From the NCBI RefSeq assembly GCF_013694245.2, contig NZ_CP059322.2:4347001-4411000 (forward strand): DNA of 64,000 bases. The letters are read 5' to 3'. Source of the stretch: Micromonospora ferruginea. GTDB taxonomy: Bacteria > Actinomycetota > Actinomycetes > Mycobacteriales > Micromonosporaceae. Position numbers and translations under genes: made by a program. Below the pieces are notes generated by a model. It worked only from the letters and a program-made list of their open reading frames with translations, ran no database searches and was not told where the DNA came from. This document shows, piece by piece, positions 25,172 to 33,610 of this stretch. The stretch's first letter is position 1; every line of letters starts with the position of its first letter.

Positions 25172-27451
25172 TCAGCGGGCGACGTCGGCGGGCGCGAGCG
25201 TGGGCAGCAGCTCGGACAGGGCGGCCGGGCGGCCGTACCGCCAGCCCTGACCCTGCCGGCAGCCGATCGCGGTGACCGCCGCGTGCTGCTCGCCGGTCTC
25301 CACGCCCTCGGCCACCACCGCCAGGTCGAACGCGCCGGCCAACCGGTTGACCATCTCCACGGTGGCGTACGCGCGGGCGTCGCCGGCGTCCAGGCGGGAC
25401 ACGAACGAGCGGTCGATCTTCAGCTCGGTGGCCGGGATGCGGTGCAGGTAGCTCAGCGACGAGTAGCCGGTGCCGAAGTCGTCGATGGCGATGCGGATGC
25501 CGAGGTCACGTAGCTGCGCCAACCGGTCGAGCACCGCCTCGCTGCCCTCGATCAGCGCCGACTCGGTGAGTTCGAGCGTGAGCGCGCGGGGCGGCAACCC
25601 GGCCGCGCCCATCGCGCCGGTGACGGTGGCGATCAGGTCGGGCCGGCAGAGGTGGGCGGCGGCGATGTTGACCGCCACGGTCACCTCCGGCGCCCGCTCG
25701 CGCCACGTCGCCGCCGACCGGCACGCCTCGTGGATCACCCACCGGTCGATGGCCAGGATCAGCCCGGTCTCCTCGGCCAGCGGCAGGAACCTCGCCGGGG
25801 GCAGCACGCCAAGGCGGGGATGCCGCCAGCGGACCAGCGCCTCGGCGCTGCGTACCGTGCCGGTGGCCAGGTCGACGATGGGCTGGAACTCCATCAGGAG
25901 CTGGCCCTCGTCGACGGCGCGGCGCAGGTCGGCGATCAGCTCGGCCCGGCTGACCGCCGACTCGCGCAGCTCCGGCGTGCAGGTGCGCCACGCGGACTTG
26001 CCGGCCGCCTTGGCCGCGTACATGGCGATGTCGGCGTCGCGGAGCAGGTCGGTGTGGGAGCTGTGCTGCGGGCCGTACTCGGCGATGCCGATGCTGGCCG
26101 ACGGGTGGACGCCGAGTTCCTCCTCGCCGGGCAGCGGTTCGAGCGCGGCGAGCAGCCGGACCGCGAGCCGCTCGGGGGCGACCGGGCGGTCGCCGGCGAC
26201 CAGCACGGCGAACTCGTCGCCGCCGAGCCGGGCGATCATCCCGTCCGGGCCGATCGCGTCCCGCATGCGCTCCGCGATGGTGGTGAGCAGCCGGTCCCCG
26301 GCGGCGTGCCCGAACCGGTCGTTGACCTGCTTGAAGCCGTCCAGGTCGAGCAGCACCACGGCGACCGGGCCGCCCTCGCGCAGCGCCCGGCGCAGCCGCC
26401 GGATGAAGGTCAGCCGGTTGGGCAGGCCGGTGAGCTGGTCGGAGTAGGCGAGCCGGCGCAGCCGGGCGACCAGGCGCAGGTTCTCGTTGGCGGCCAGCCC
26501 CTGGCGCAGCGCGAGCACCCCGAGCAGCGCCATCATGCCGACGAAGACCAGGTGCGGGGTCTGCCCGGTGGGCTGCCGCGACAGCATCACCGCGACGATC
26601 GCGCCGCCCACCGGCAGGTAGGGCAGGGCCACCCGCCACCACGGCGGCAGCGGCGACTCACCGGCGTCGTCGTCGGCGTCCCCGGCGCCCGGCGGCGGGT
26701 AGCGGGTGGCGAGGCCGACCAGCAGGTAGCTCAACGGCCAGCAGACGTCGACCGGGTGCCCGGCGGCGTAGTTGCCGTGCGCGACGAGGGAGACGTAGAC
26801 CGCGTCGGCGCCGGCCCGGATCGCCAGGCCGGCGCCGATCACGGTGAGCGCCCGCCACATCTGCCGGCCCGGCCCGGCGACCGCCACCAGGATGGTGAGC
26901 TGCATCAGGTCGAACATCGGGTAGAGCAGGCCGAACGTGCGCAGCGGGTCGGACAGGTCGGCGTCGGCGAGGTCGCGGAACACCACCACCCAGCCGACCG
27001 GGATGAGCGCCAGCGCGACGATCACGCCGTCGAGCAGCGTGCGGGCCTGCCCGACCAGGCTGCGCCCGCCGGCCCGGGAGCAGAGCAGCGCGGCGGTGCC
27101 GGTGACGATGCCGGCGGCGAAGAGCGCGCCGACCAGCGGGGTGTGCGGCAGGTCGATCCCGCCGAGCCGTTCGACGGTCCACACCGTACGACCGAGCGCG
27201 GCCAGCAGCATGGTGATGGCGAGCAGGCCCCAGAACCGCCGCAGCGCGAGCGGGTGCCGGCGGGCCGCGCGGACGCAGAGCACCGCCGCCCAGCTCGACA
27301 CCGCCATCGCACCGAGGTCGCTGACCAGCGCCGCACCCGGCAGGCCGACGACGAGCCAGACCATCTCCCCGAGGACGACGACGGCGGCCGCGACGAGTCC
27401 GACACGGCCGGCGAGCGGGTGACGGGCCGGCGCGGCGACGGCGAGGCTCAC
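25172..27451 (-). CDS. Membrane-bound GGDEF-EAL cyclic-di-GMP protein
   Basis: A 759-residue protein. The N-terminal about 310 residues form nine or ten TM helices, as in MASE-like sensory regions. A GGDEF domain follows with intact ARLGGDEFAVL, and then an EAL domain with AEALVRWRHP, the DDFGTGYSSLSYL metal/dimer loop and KIDRSFV. Both catalytic signatures look complete, so it could make and degrade cyclic-di-GMP, or one domain could regulate the other. Cyclic-di-GMP controls development in actinomycetes through BldD. No partner gene is adjacent. Confidence 0.9.
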   Translation of the reverse strand: MSLAVAAPARHPLAGRVGLVAAAVVVLGEMVWLVVGLPGAALVSDLGAMAVSSWAAVLCVRAARRHPLALRRFWGLLAITMLLAALGRTVWTVERLGGIDLPHTPLVGALFAAGIVTGTAALLCSRAGGRSLVGQARTLLDGVIVALALIPVGWVVVFRDLADADLSDPLRTFGLLYPMFDLMQLTILVAVAGPGRQMWRALTVIGAGLAIRAGADAVYVSLVAHGNYAAGHPVDVCWPLSYLLVGLATRYPPPGAGDADDDAGESPLPPWWRVALPYLPVGGAIVAVMLSRQPTGQTPHLVFVGMMALLGVLALRQGLAANENLRLVARLRRLAYSDQLTGLPNRLTFIRRLRRALREGGPVAVVLLDLDGFKQVNDRFGHAAGDRLLTTIAERMRDAIGPDGMIARLGGDEFAVLVAGDRPVAPERLAVRLLAALEPLPGEEELGVHPSASIGIAEYGPQHSSHTDLLRDADIAMYAAKAAGKSAWRTCTPELRESAVSRAELIADLRRAVDEGQLLMEFQPIVDLATGTVRSAEALVRWRHPRLGVLPPARFLPLAEETGLILAIDRWVIHEACRSAATWRERAPEVTVAVNIAAAHLCRPDLIATVTGAMGAAGLPPRALTLELTESALIEGSEAVLDRLAQLRDLGIRIAIDDFGTGYSSLSYLHRIPATELKIDRSFVSRLDAGDARAYATVEMVNRLAGAFDLAVVAEGVETGEQHAAVTAIGCRQGQGWRYGRPAALSELLPTLAPADVAR

Positions 27452-27587
27452 GTCGTGCTGGGGGACAACGATGCGCTCCGGCTCTCTTCCAGACGTGCGC
27501 CCTCGGCGACGAGGACCGGACGGCGGACGACGAACGGCGCAAGCCTAGTCAGCGCCGGAGGTCGCCGCCAGAGTCGTTCGCTGTCGG

Positions 27588-28004
27588 TCACCTGACCTGG
27601 GCGGGGTGCCGGTAGAGCGAGACCAGGACGCCGTAGCGTGGCTCGCCCGGCGGCGCCTCCTCGGCCTCGCCGACGAGCGCGTCCAGGGTGGACCGCAGCC
27701 GTTGCGCCTGAGCCGGGGTGAGGCGAAGCTGGCGCAGGTGCACCAGCGGGTCCGGGTCGCCGGCCAACTCCTCGGCGAACGCGCCGAGGAGCACGGCGGT
27801 GGCGCCGGCGTCGGTGGCGTGGCCGACCAGCCGGCGGAACGCGCGTTCGTGGTAGCGCTCGGTTCCACCGCGGACCTGCCGGCGGTGCGCCTCGCGGACC
27901 ATGCCGGGCTCGGTCAGCACCCGCAGGTGGTGGGCGACCGTGCCCTTCGCCGCGCCGAGGCGGGCGGCGAGCTGGCTGAGGGTGGCCGGGCCGGCATGCT
28001 TCAC
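27588..28004 (-). CDS. ArsR-type winged-helix regulator with short N terminus
   Basis: A 138-residue protein from a GTG. TLSQLAARLGAAKGTVAHHLRVL is the recognition helix-turn-helix, followed by the wing GGTERYHERAFRRL. The usual first helix of the ArsR fold is missing. In-frame extension upstream is blocked by a stop at 28029-28031, and the only start lies 8 bp from the ATG of the divergent peptidase gene. The gene may be truncated at its 5' end or start at this GTG with a reduced domain. It probably regulates itself and the divergent gene. Confidence 0.65.
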   Translation of the reverse strand: MKHAGPATLSQLAARLGAAKGTVAHHLRVLTEPGMVREAHRRQVRGGTERYHERAFRRLVGHATDAGATAVLLGAFAEELAGDPDPLVHLRQLRLTPAQAQRLRSTLDALVGEAEEAPPGEPRYGVLVSLYRHPAQVR

Positions 28005-28012
28005 TGCCCCCC

Positions 28013-28966
28013 ATGCGTCCGAACGAGATCACCGACATCGTCCAGCGGGCCGCCGAGCTGGTGGCCGCCGAATACGTCCTGCCCGACGTGGCCGAGCAGA
28101 TCGGCACGCATCTCGGCGAGCGCCTGCGCTCCGGCGCGTACGCCGGGGCGGCCGGCCCGGCGGCGCTCGGCGCGCTGGTCACCACCGACCTCCAGTCGGT
28201 CAACCACGACCTCCACCTGCGACTCAAGCACCACGACGAACCGCTGCCCGAGGCCGCCGACGACCCGACCGACGAGCACTTCGCCCGGCTCGCCGCGCGC
28301 ACCATGGGCGGCATCGTCCGGGTGCAACGACTGCCCGGCAACGTCGGACTGCTGGAGATCGCCCCGTACGTGTTCCCGCCGGACCTGGCCGGCCACGCGC
28401 TGACCGCCGCGCTGCGGCTGCTCGCCGACACCGACGCGCTCCTGCTCGACCTGCGCGGCACCGAGGGCGGCAGCCCGGACGGCGTGGCCCTGCTCTGTGG
28501 CTGGTTCTTCGCCGAGCCGGTGCACCTGCACACCATGCACGAGCGGTCCGGTGCCACCCGCCAGTTCTGGAGCGCCGCCTGGCTGCCCGTCCCCCGCTAC
28601 GCCCCGGAGAAGCCGGTGCACGTGCTCACCGGTCCGGTGACGTTCTCCGGCGGCGAGGAGCTGGCGTACGACCTGCAACAGTTCGGCCGCGCCACGGTGG
28701 TCGGCGAGCGGACCCGGGGCGGGGCCCACCCCCGGATCGGGCACCGGTTGCACCGCCACCTGGAGCTGACCGTGCCGGTGGCCCGGCCGGTGCACGCGGT
28801 CAGCGGCACCAACTGGGAGGGCTGCGGGGTGGCGCCGGACGTCGAGGTTCCGGCCGGGCGGGCGCGCGACCTCGCGTACACCCGGAGTCTGGAGGCGCTG
28901 CTGGCCGCGGACCCGGACCGGCCCGCGGCGGACGAGGTGCGGGCGGCCCTCGCCGTTCGGGGTTGA
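28013..28966 (+). CDS. S41-family peptidase-like protein
   Basis: A 317-residue protein without signal peptide, so cytoplasmic. It has an N-terminal helical domain (about 1-90) like that of interphotoreceptor-retinoid-binding-type S41 proteins, then the core with DALLLDLRGTEGGSPDG. The catalytic segment VTFSGGEELAYDLQQFGRA has the nucleophile Ser before GG. The motif ATVVGERTRGGAHP and a Lys-less end follow. The role is proteolysis of an unknown substrate, or a related hydrolase role. The start is ATG, 8 bp from the start of the divergent ArsR-type gene. Confidence 0.8.
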   Translation: MRPNEITDIVQRAAELVAAEYVLPDVAEQIGTHLGERLRSGAYAGAAGPAALGALVTTDLQSVNHDLHLRLKHHDEPLPEAADDPTDEHFARLAARTMGGIVRVQRLPGNVGLLEIAPYVFPPDLAGHALTAALRLLADTDALLLDLRGTEGGSPDGVALLCGWFFAEPVHLHTMHERSGATRQFWSAAWLPVPRYAPEKPVHVLTGPVTFSGGEELAYDLQQFGRATVVGERTRGGAHPRIGHRLHRHLELTVPVARPVHAVSGTNWEGCGVAPDVEVPAGRARDLAYTRSLEALLAADPDRPAADEVRAALAVRG

Positions 28967-29000
28967 GGTCCGGCCCGGCGCGGCGGCCGGGCCGGACCTC
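28965..29000. terminator. Bidirectional hairpin between convergent genes
   Basis: GAGGTCCGGCCCGG and CCGGGCCGGACCTC form a perfect 14-bp stem with an 8-base loop. The stem starts inside the stop codon of the S41 gene and ends 5 bp before the stop of the GH26 gene. Confidence 0.8.
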
Positions 29001-29005
29001 GGTCG

Positions 29006-30562
29006 TCACTGGACGGTGACGTTGTCCACGTAGATCGCGGACGTGCCGCTCGCGCCGCCGGCCGGCACGAACTGCACGCCGATCTCCCGCACGTCGCCGA
29101 GGTTGGCCACGCCGGACAGCGACAGCGACAGGTTCACCCCGGCCGAGGTCACGGCGACCGAGCCGCCGTCGAACCACTGCCAGCCGGCGCCGGTCTTGAC
29201 GTACAGCTTCGCCTGGCTGCCGGCGCCGAAGCTGCCCCACGGCGCGACCCGCGCGGTGGCCCGCAGCGTGCCGCGCCCGCTCAGGTTCGTGGTGGCGGTC
29301 TTCTTCAGGTACGCGGCCCCGGCGGCCAGGTTGACGTCGGACTTGAGCGAGCGGGTGCCCTGCGAAGCCCACTCGGTGACCTGCCAAGGTCCGCCGGTGA
29401 CTCCCGCGCCGGTCCAGCCCTCGGTGCCGGTCTCGAACCCGTTGAGCAGCGTCCCGCCGGACGGGGGCGGGGTGGTGGTGCCGCCGCCACCCGGCTCGGT
29501 CACGTTGCCCAGGTCGACCTCGCCCCGGTTGGCGATCCAGGAGTTGTTGAACAGCGTGCTGCCGCCGGAGTTACGAGCCGGGCCCCAGCCGTCGTTCCAG
29601 GCCAGGAAGTAGGACGTCTTCGGGTAGCTCTGCTGGAAGGCGGTGACCCAGCGCCCGTAGTCGAAGGAGCCCTGGCTGTCCGGCCCGATCTCGGCGAACG
29701 CGAACGGCTTGCCCAGCCCGACCAGCTCGCTGTACGCGGACTGGATGCCGGCGACCTGCGGGTTGTCGTCGTAGGCGTCCATGCCGACCACGTCCACGTA
29801 GGAACCGCCCGGGTAGTACGCGGTCCGGTTGCCCCGGCTGAAGTCGGCGGAGTAGACCCAGAGCAGGTTGTCCAGCCCCTTGGTGCCGGTGAGGTAGGTG
29901 TACATCTGCTGCCAGACCTGCTTGAACGTGTTCGGGTCCCGGTTGCCCCACCAGAACCAGTCGCCGTTGACCTCGTGGAACGGCCGGAACAGCACCGGCA
30001 CCCCGGCGTTCTCCAGGTCCTGCAGGCCGGCGGCCATCTTGTCCTGGAGCTGCCGCCAGCGGGCGCCGGCCGCGGTGGACGGGTTGAGCAGGTCGGCGAA
30101 GTTGCCCATCGGCGTGTTCAGGCCGCCGCCGTTGGCGTTGGCCGGGCTGGGCAGGTGCACGCTGATGGTGACCAGCCCACCGGCGGCGGACCACGACTTC
30201 AGCGACGAGTTGCAGGAGTGGTCGACGAGCGCGGTGATGTCGTTGTTGGTCGCCCAGCCGGAGCCGTAGTCGCAGCTCAGGATCGCCGGGTACTGGCCGG
30301 TGGCGGAGCGCAGCTCCTCGGTCTGGGTCAGCGAGAAGCCGCTGTTGCTGTAGCCGCCGAAGAAGCCGGAGGCGATCCGGTTGCTGCTGCGGTTGGGCAG
30401 GTGGGCCAGCCAGTTCAGCACGGCGCGGGTGGCGGTGGACGCGTTGGCGTTGACCGGTGAGACGGTGTGCGCCTCGGCGGGGGTGATGACGGAGAGCGCG
30501 GTGGCGGCGGCCAGGACGGTGGCGGCGGCGGTCGACGCGAGGCGGAACCTGCTTCGTCGCAT
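29006..30562 (-). CDS. Secreted GH26 beta-mannanase with C-terminal carbohydrate-binding module
   Basis: A 518-residue protein. It has a signal peptide at residues 1-31 ending AEA. A GH26 catalytic domain (about 35-350) contains the acid/base Glu197 in FRPFHEVNGDWFWWG and the nucleophile Glu291 in FAFAEIGPDS. A Gly/Thr/Pro linker (about 356-370) leads to a beta-sandwich module (373-518) that resembles mannan-binding CBMs. It hydrolyses mannan or glucomannan outside the cell. The promoter region contains a dyad that may bind a LacI-family repressor. Confidence 0.9.
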   Translation of the reverse strand: MRRSRFRLASTAAATVLAAATALSVITPAEAHTVSPVNANASTATRAVLNWLAHLPNRSSNRIASGFFGGYSNSGFSLTQTEELRSATGQYPAILSCDYGSGWATNNDITALVDHSCNSSLKSWSAAGGLVTISVHLPSPANANGGGLNTPMGNFADLLNPSTAAGARWRQLQDKMAAGLQDLENAGVPVLFRPFHEVNGDWFWWGNRDPNTFKQVWQQMYTYLTGTKGLDNLLWVYSADFSRGNRTAYYPGGSYVDVVGMDAYDDNPQVAGIQSAYSELVGLGKPFAFAEIGPDSQGSFDYGRWVTAFQQSYPKTSYFLAWNDGWGPARNSGGSTLFNNSWIANRGEVDLGNVTEPGGGGTTTPPPSGGTLLNGFETGTEGWTGAGVTGGPWQVTEWASQGTRSLKSDVNLAAGAAYLKKTATTNLSGRGTLRATARVAPWGSFGAGSQAKLYVKTGAGWQWFDGGSVAVTSAGVNLSLSLSGVANLGDVREIGVQFVPAGGASGTSAIYVDNVTVQ

Positions 30563-30607
30563 GGGTCACCTTTTCGGGTCGGGACGGTGATGCCCCCAGT
30601 GCACTAC

Positions 30608-30625
30608 TGAACCGATTAAGTTTCA
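30608..30625. promoter_or_regulatory. Imperfect dyad upstream of mannanase, possible LacI-type operator
   Basis: TGAACCGATTAAGTTTCA has near-complementary ends (TGAACC and GTTTCA) around an AT-rich centre. On the coding strand it reads TGAAACTTAATCGGTTCA, similar to the GAAACTTTC-type sites before many actinobacterial glycoside hydrolase genes. It lies about 45 bp before the mannanase ATG in an otherwise short gap. Confidence 0.4.
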
Positions 30626-30648
30626 AGCATGTAAATGAGTTGATACAA

Positions 30649-32121
30649 CTACTCCTCGTGGCGCCCCGGCGGGCCACCGTGGGTCCACGGCGTCTCCTCC
30701 GGCGCCGGGAACGCGCCGCCCGGCAGGAACCCGTCCGACAGGCCAGTCAGGCAGATCCGCTCCCCCACCTCCGGCACGCTGCCCGCCGGCGCGGTCAACC
30801 CCCGCCCCATCCCGCCGGACAACTCCAGCACCACCTCGGTCTTGCCGTCCGCGCCCGGCGTCACGAACACCACAGTCGCCTTCTGCCCCGGCCGGGCCGG
30901 CGAGTACAGCGTCGCGCCCACCGGCATCGGCACCGGCTCGGTGGTCACCACCTGGATCCGGGGCCGCAACACCGGCCGCCTCCCCGAGTCGTCCACCCGC
31001 TTCGGGTCGGCCAGCGTCACCTCACCCACGAACGCCTCCCCGGCCAGCCGGTGCTCCGCCATCACCAGCGGATCGTCGTACGCCCGCTGCACCGCCCACG
31101 CGGTCGACGCCCGCTCCAACCGTTGCAGCCGCACCGCCGCCGCCACCGCCCCGTCCCGACGCGGCTGCGGCCCGCCGCCGGCGTCCACGTGCTCGGCGAA
31201 CCCGGTGAACGCGTCCCGGTCACCGGCCCACCGACCGGCCACCCGCGCGCCGGCCGGCAACGCCCGCAACAACCCGACACCGCGCCACATCAGCTCCCAC
31301 GTCGGCGTGAGCTGGTCACGCAGCAGCCCGCACAGCACGTCGTACGCCTCGGCGCGGGCGACCGGGTCGTCCTCGGCCGCCGCGTACGCCTCGATCGCCG
31401 GGGCGAGCCGGTGGTTGTCGAAGTCCGGGTCGGTGGCCGGCCCGGCCGGCGGGCACACCGCCGGGTCCTCGGCCCGCGCCGCCGCCTCGGCCCCGGTCGA
31501 CCCCGGCGGCGGATCCAGCCAGCCCAGCACCGCCGGCAGGTGCAGATCCTCCACCGCGCTCTGCCCGGTCGCCCAGTGCACCGTCAACGCGTCGGTCAAC
31601 GCCAGCAACGCCGACGAGCCGGGCTGCTCGGCCCGCTCCGCGAAGAACGTCAACCAGCGGCCCAGCACCGGCACCGACGGGTGCACCGGATGCTCGCCGT
31701 CCGGGCGGCGGAACCGGGTGGACCGGCCGAACAACCGCAGGAACGTGATCCCCGCCGGGTTCGGCACCAGCAGTTGCGGCGCGTCCACGTACCGGTGGCG
31801 GACGTCGCGGCCCCGGTCCACCGCCACCGCCTCGGTCACCTGACGGAACGAGTCCAGCCAGGGCAGCAGCACACCGGCCAGCTCGGCGGCGAACGCGAAC
31901 CGCTGGTCCCGGTTGCGCGGCTGCGGCACCACCAGCAGCCGGGCGTCCTCCGGCGCGGACCCGACCAGCGCCGCCAGCGGGGCGTTCGCCTCACCGGCGA
32001 GCGCCAGCGGCACCAGCACCAGCGGCCGGTCCGACAGGTGCAGGTGCCGGACCGTGGCCACCGGCTGGGCCCGGCCGGCGGCGACCGCCTGCGCCCGCGC
32101 CAGCGCCCGCAACGTGCTCAC
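30649..32121 (-). CDS. Unknown 490-aa protein coupled to an Fe-S nuclease
   Basis: A soluble protein with GTG start overlapping the TGA of a 55-codon gene by GTGA. There are no TM helices and no recognised catalytic motif. It is Arg/Ala/Asp-rich and mostly helical, with LLVVPQPRNRDQRFAFAAEL near residue 62 and a beta-rich C-terminal 110 residues (IQVVTTEPVPMPVGATLY, KATVVFVTPGADGKTEVVLE) that resemble a small OB- or SH3-like barrel. Its position at the end of a tightly coupled unit with a RecB/Cas4-like nuclease suggests a partner in nucleic-acid handling. Confidence 0.7.
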   Translation of the reverse strand: MSTLRALARAQAVAAGRAQPVATVRHLHLSDRPLVLVPLALAGEANAPLAALVGSAPEDARLLVVPQPRNRDQRFAFAAELAGVLLPWLDSFRQVTEAVAVDRGRDVRHRYVDAPQLLVPNPAGITFLRLFGRSTRFRRPDGEHPVHPSVPVLGRWLTFFAERAEQPGSSALLALTDALTVHWATGQSAVEDLHLPAVLGWLDPPPGSTGAEAAARAEDPAVCPPAGPATDPDFDNHRLAPAIEAYAAAEDDPVARAEAYDVLCGLLRDQLTPTWELMWRGVGLLRALPAGARVAGRWAGDRDAFTGFAEHVDAGGGPQPRRDGAVAAAVRLQRLERASTAWAVQRAYDDPLVMAEHRLAGEAFVGEVTLADPKRVDDSGRRPVLRPRIQVVTTEPVPMPVGATLYSPARPGQKATVVFVTPGADGKTEVVLELSGGMGRGLTAPAGSVPEVGERICLTGLSDGFLPGGAFPAPEETPWTHGGPPGRHEE

Positions 32122-32285
32122 CGCGGCCCACCGGCCCGGCGTCGACGCTTCGCCACCGTCCCGCCGGGCGCCGGACGCTCACACTCCACCCGACCCACGC
32201 ACGCGGCACGACCACCCGACGCCGGCCCGGCGGGCGCCGGGCGGTCACGCGGCGCGATCCGGCGCGCGCTTCGGCGCGTACTCAT
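32118..32285 (-). CDS. 55-aa Arg-rich protein coupled on both sides
   Basis: An ATG at 32285 overlaps the stop of the nuclease gene (ATGA), and the TGA at 32118 overlaps the start of the 490-residue gene (GTGA). The frame fills the gap exactly, which is the main support. The product is strongly basic (many Arg), Pro/Gly-rich, with two Cys and a KRRRR cluster near the end, so it could bind nucleic acid. The codon composition alone would not prove coding. Confidence 0.4.
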   Translation of the reverse strand: MSTRRSARRIAPRDRPAPAGPASGGRAACVGRVECERPAPGGTVAKRRRRAGGPR

Positions 32286-33352
32286 GCCGGGTTTCCGGTG
32301 AGGGCGTCGGCGCGCAGGCGCGCGGCGGCCCGCAGCAGCGCGGCGGCCTCCGCCTGCTCCGGCTCCGGGGCGCGCCCGCCCTCGGCGAGCGCCAGCACGT
32401 CCGCCACCTCGACCACGCCGCCGAGCGCCTCCCGGACCGGCCGGCCCAGCGCCCCGGTGTGGCCGCGCGCCTCGTGCCGGCAGAAGTGGGCCAGCTCGCA
32501 GACGGCCAGGCAGTCCGGCGCGTAGCGGGCCGGCACCTGGTGCAGGGCGGCGGCCAGCACCCCGGGGTCGGCGGCCGGGTCGGCGGTGAAACCGGCCGGC
32601 ACGGTCGCCAGCAGCTCGTCGACGCGGGCCATCCGGGCCAGTTGGCGGCGCAGCACCAGCAACTGCCTGCGCACGTCAAGCAGGCTCGCCACCGGCCGAT
32701 TGCCGAAGTTGCGCGGGCAGATCAGCACCACCTCGTGCGAGACCAGCTCCGGGTCGCGGCCCTCGGCGGCGAGCAGCTCACGCAACGCCAGCACGTAGAC
32801 CGCGGACTGGATCGCGGCGGCGGCCACCTTGGCCGGGTCGGCCTGCCCGTCGATCACCGGGAACGACTTGATCTCCACGACGTGGAACCGGCCGGCCAGC
32901 CGGGCGGCGACCAGATCCGGCTCCAGGTGCACCCGCCGGCCGGCCACGTCCAGCCCGAGCAGCGGATGGTCGAACAGGGCCGGACCGTCGCCGGGCGCGG
33001 TCAACGCCGCGCGGGACCGCCCCGGGCGGTCGTCGTCGCCGCCCAGGTCCGTCCAGGTCGCGCCGGGCGGCACCGGTACGCCGAGCCGCTCCGCCACCAG
33101 GCGCAGCAGCTCCACCCCGCCGTCCGCCTTGAGCTGCGCCTCGAACGCGTTGCCCCGGGTGATGGCGAACCGGGACTGGCCGAAGCGGGCCGGGAAGCCC
33201 AGTCGCTCGGCGAGCGCCGGCTTGTCCGCGCCGGCGCTGTCCAGCACGGCACGACGGGTGCAACCGGGGTTGCCGGTCAGCGCCGCGATGGTGCGGGCGT
33301 TGTGCCGCCGCGGCGGCCCCCCACCCCGAATCTCCCCCAGCCGATCTTCCAC
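32282..33352 (-). CDS. RecB/Cas4-type PD-(D/E)XK nuclease with four-Cys Fe-S signature
   Basis: A 356-residue protein from GTG. The nuclease set is complete: Glu71 in RGNAFEAQL, Asp146 in LEPDLV, Glu160 and Lys162 in VVEIKSF, and Gln182/Tyr186 in IQSAVYVLAL (the Q-x3-Y motif). Cys31, and Cys281, Cys285 and Cys291 near the C terminus, form the one-plus-three pattern that holds a 4Fe-4S cluster in AddB and Cas4 nucleases. There is no helicase domain and no cas gene nearby. The predicted activity is DNA end resection or cleavage. It leads the coupled unit with the 55- and 490-residue proteins. Confidence 0.75.
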   Translation of the reverse strand: MEDRLGEIRGGGPPRRHNARTIAALTGNPGCTRRAVLDSAGADKPALAERLGFPARFGQSRFAITRGNAFEAQLKADGGVELLRLVAERLGVPVPPGATWTDLGGDDDRPGRSRAALTAPGDGPALFDHPLLGLDVAGRRVHLEPDLVAARLAGRFHVVEIKSFPVIDGQADPAKVAAAAIQSAVYVLALRELLAAEGRDPELVSHEVVLICPRNFGNRPVASLLDVRRQLLVLRRQLARMARVDELLATVPAGFTADPAADPGVLAAALHQVPARYAPDCLAVCELAHFCRHEARGHTGALGRPVREALGGVVEVADVLALAEGGRAPEPEQAEAAALLRAAARLRADALTGNPA

Positions 33353-33360
33353 CCGATGAA

Positions 33361-33418
33361 GTGTAAGGAGGGGGCCCCGGTTAACGCCTCCGGTAGAGGA
33401 GGGGGCCCCGCTTAACAC
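33361..33418. repeat. Composite GGGGCCCC palindromic repeat, copy 2
   Basis: A 58-bp element starting GTGTAAGG and ending CTTAACAC, with two GGGGGCCCC cores separated by GGTTAACGCCTCCGGTAGAG. It lies just upstream of the nuclease start, between it and the small genes at 33432, and so may terminate transcription coming from upstream. Confidence 0.75.
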
Positions 33419-33431
33419 CTGGGCCGGCGAC

Positions 33432-33608
33432 TCAACGGCCGGCGGAACGGTTCCACGGGGAGCGGGGGGACAGCGCGCCCGCCGTCGGCCGGCTGCGGCG
33501 ACGGTGCCGGCGGCCGGGCGTGCACGGCGGGCGGGCGGCGGTGTGCACCGGTACGACGGGCGGGGTCACCGGCTGCCGCCCGATCAGCCAGCAGAGGAAG
33601 CGGGTCAC
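33432..33608 (-). CDS. Small basic hypothetical protein (58 aa)
   Basis: A GTG at 33608 lies 2 bp after the stop of the zinc-ribbon gene, so coupling is plausible. The product starts with a short hydrophobic stretch (TRFLCWLIG) followed by a Pro/Arg-rich tail with no motif. The support is position and frame only. Confidence 0.3.
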   Translation of the reverse strand: MTRFLCWLIGRQPVTPPVVPVHTAARPPCTPGRRHRRRSRPTAGALSPRSPWNRSAGR

Positions 33609-33610
33609 GG

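Noticed and set aside
32282..33352. Calling the Fe-S nuclease cas4
   Set aside because: Motifs fit the wider RecB/AddB/Cas4 group, but there is no cas1, cas2 or array, so the CRISPR name would mislead.
33361..33418. Start of the nuclease gene inside the palindromic repeat
   Set aside because: The frame extends into it, but those residues come from the repeat. The GTG at 33352 gives a natural N terminus.
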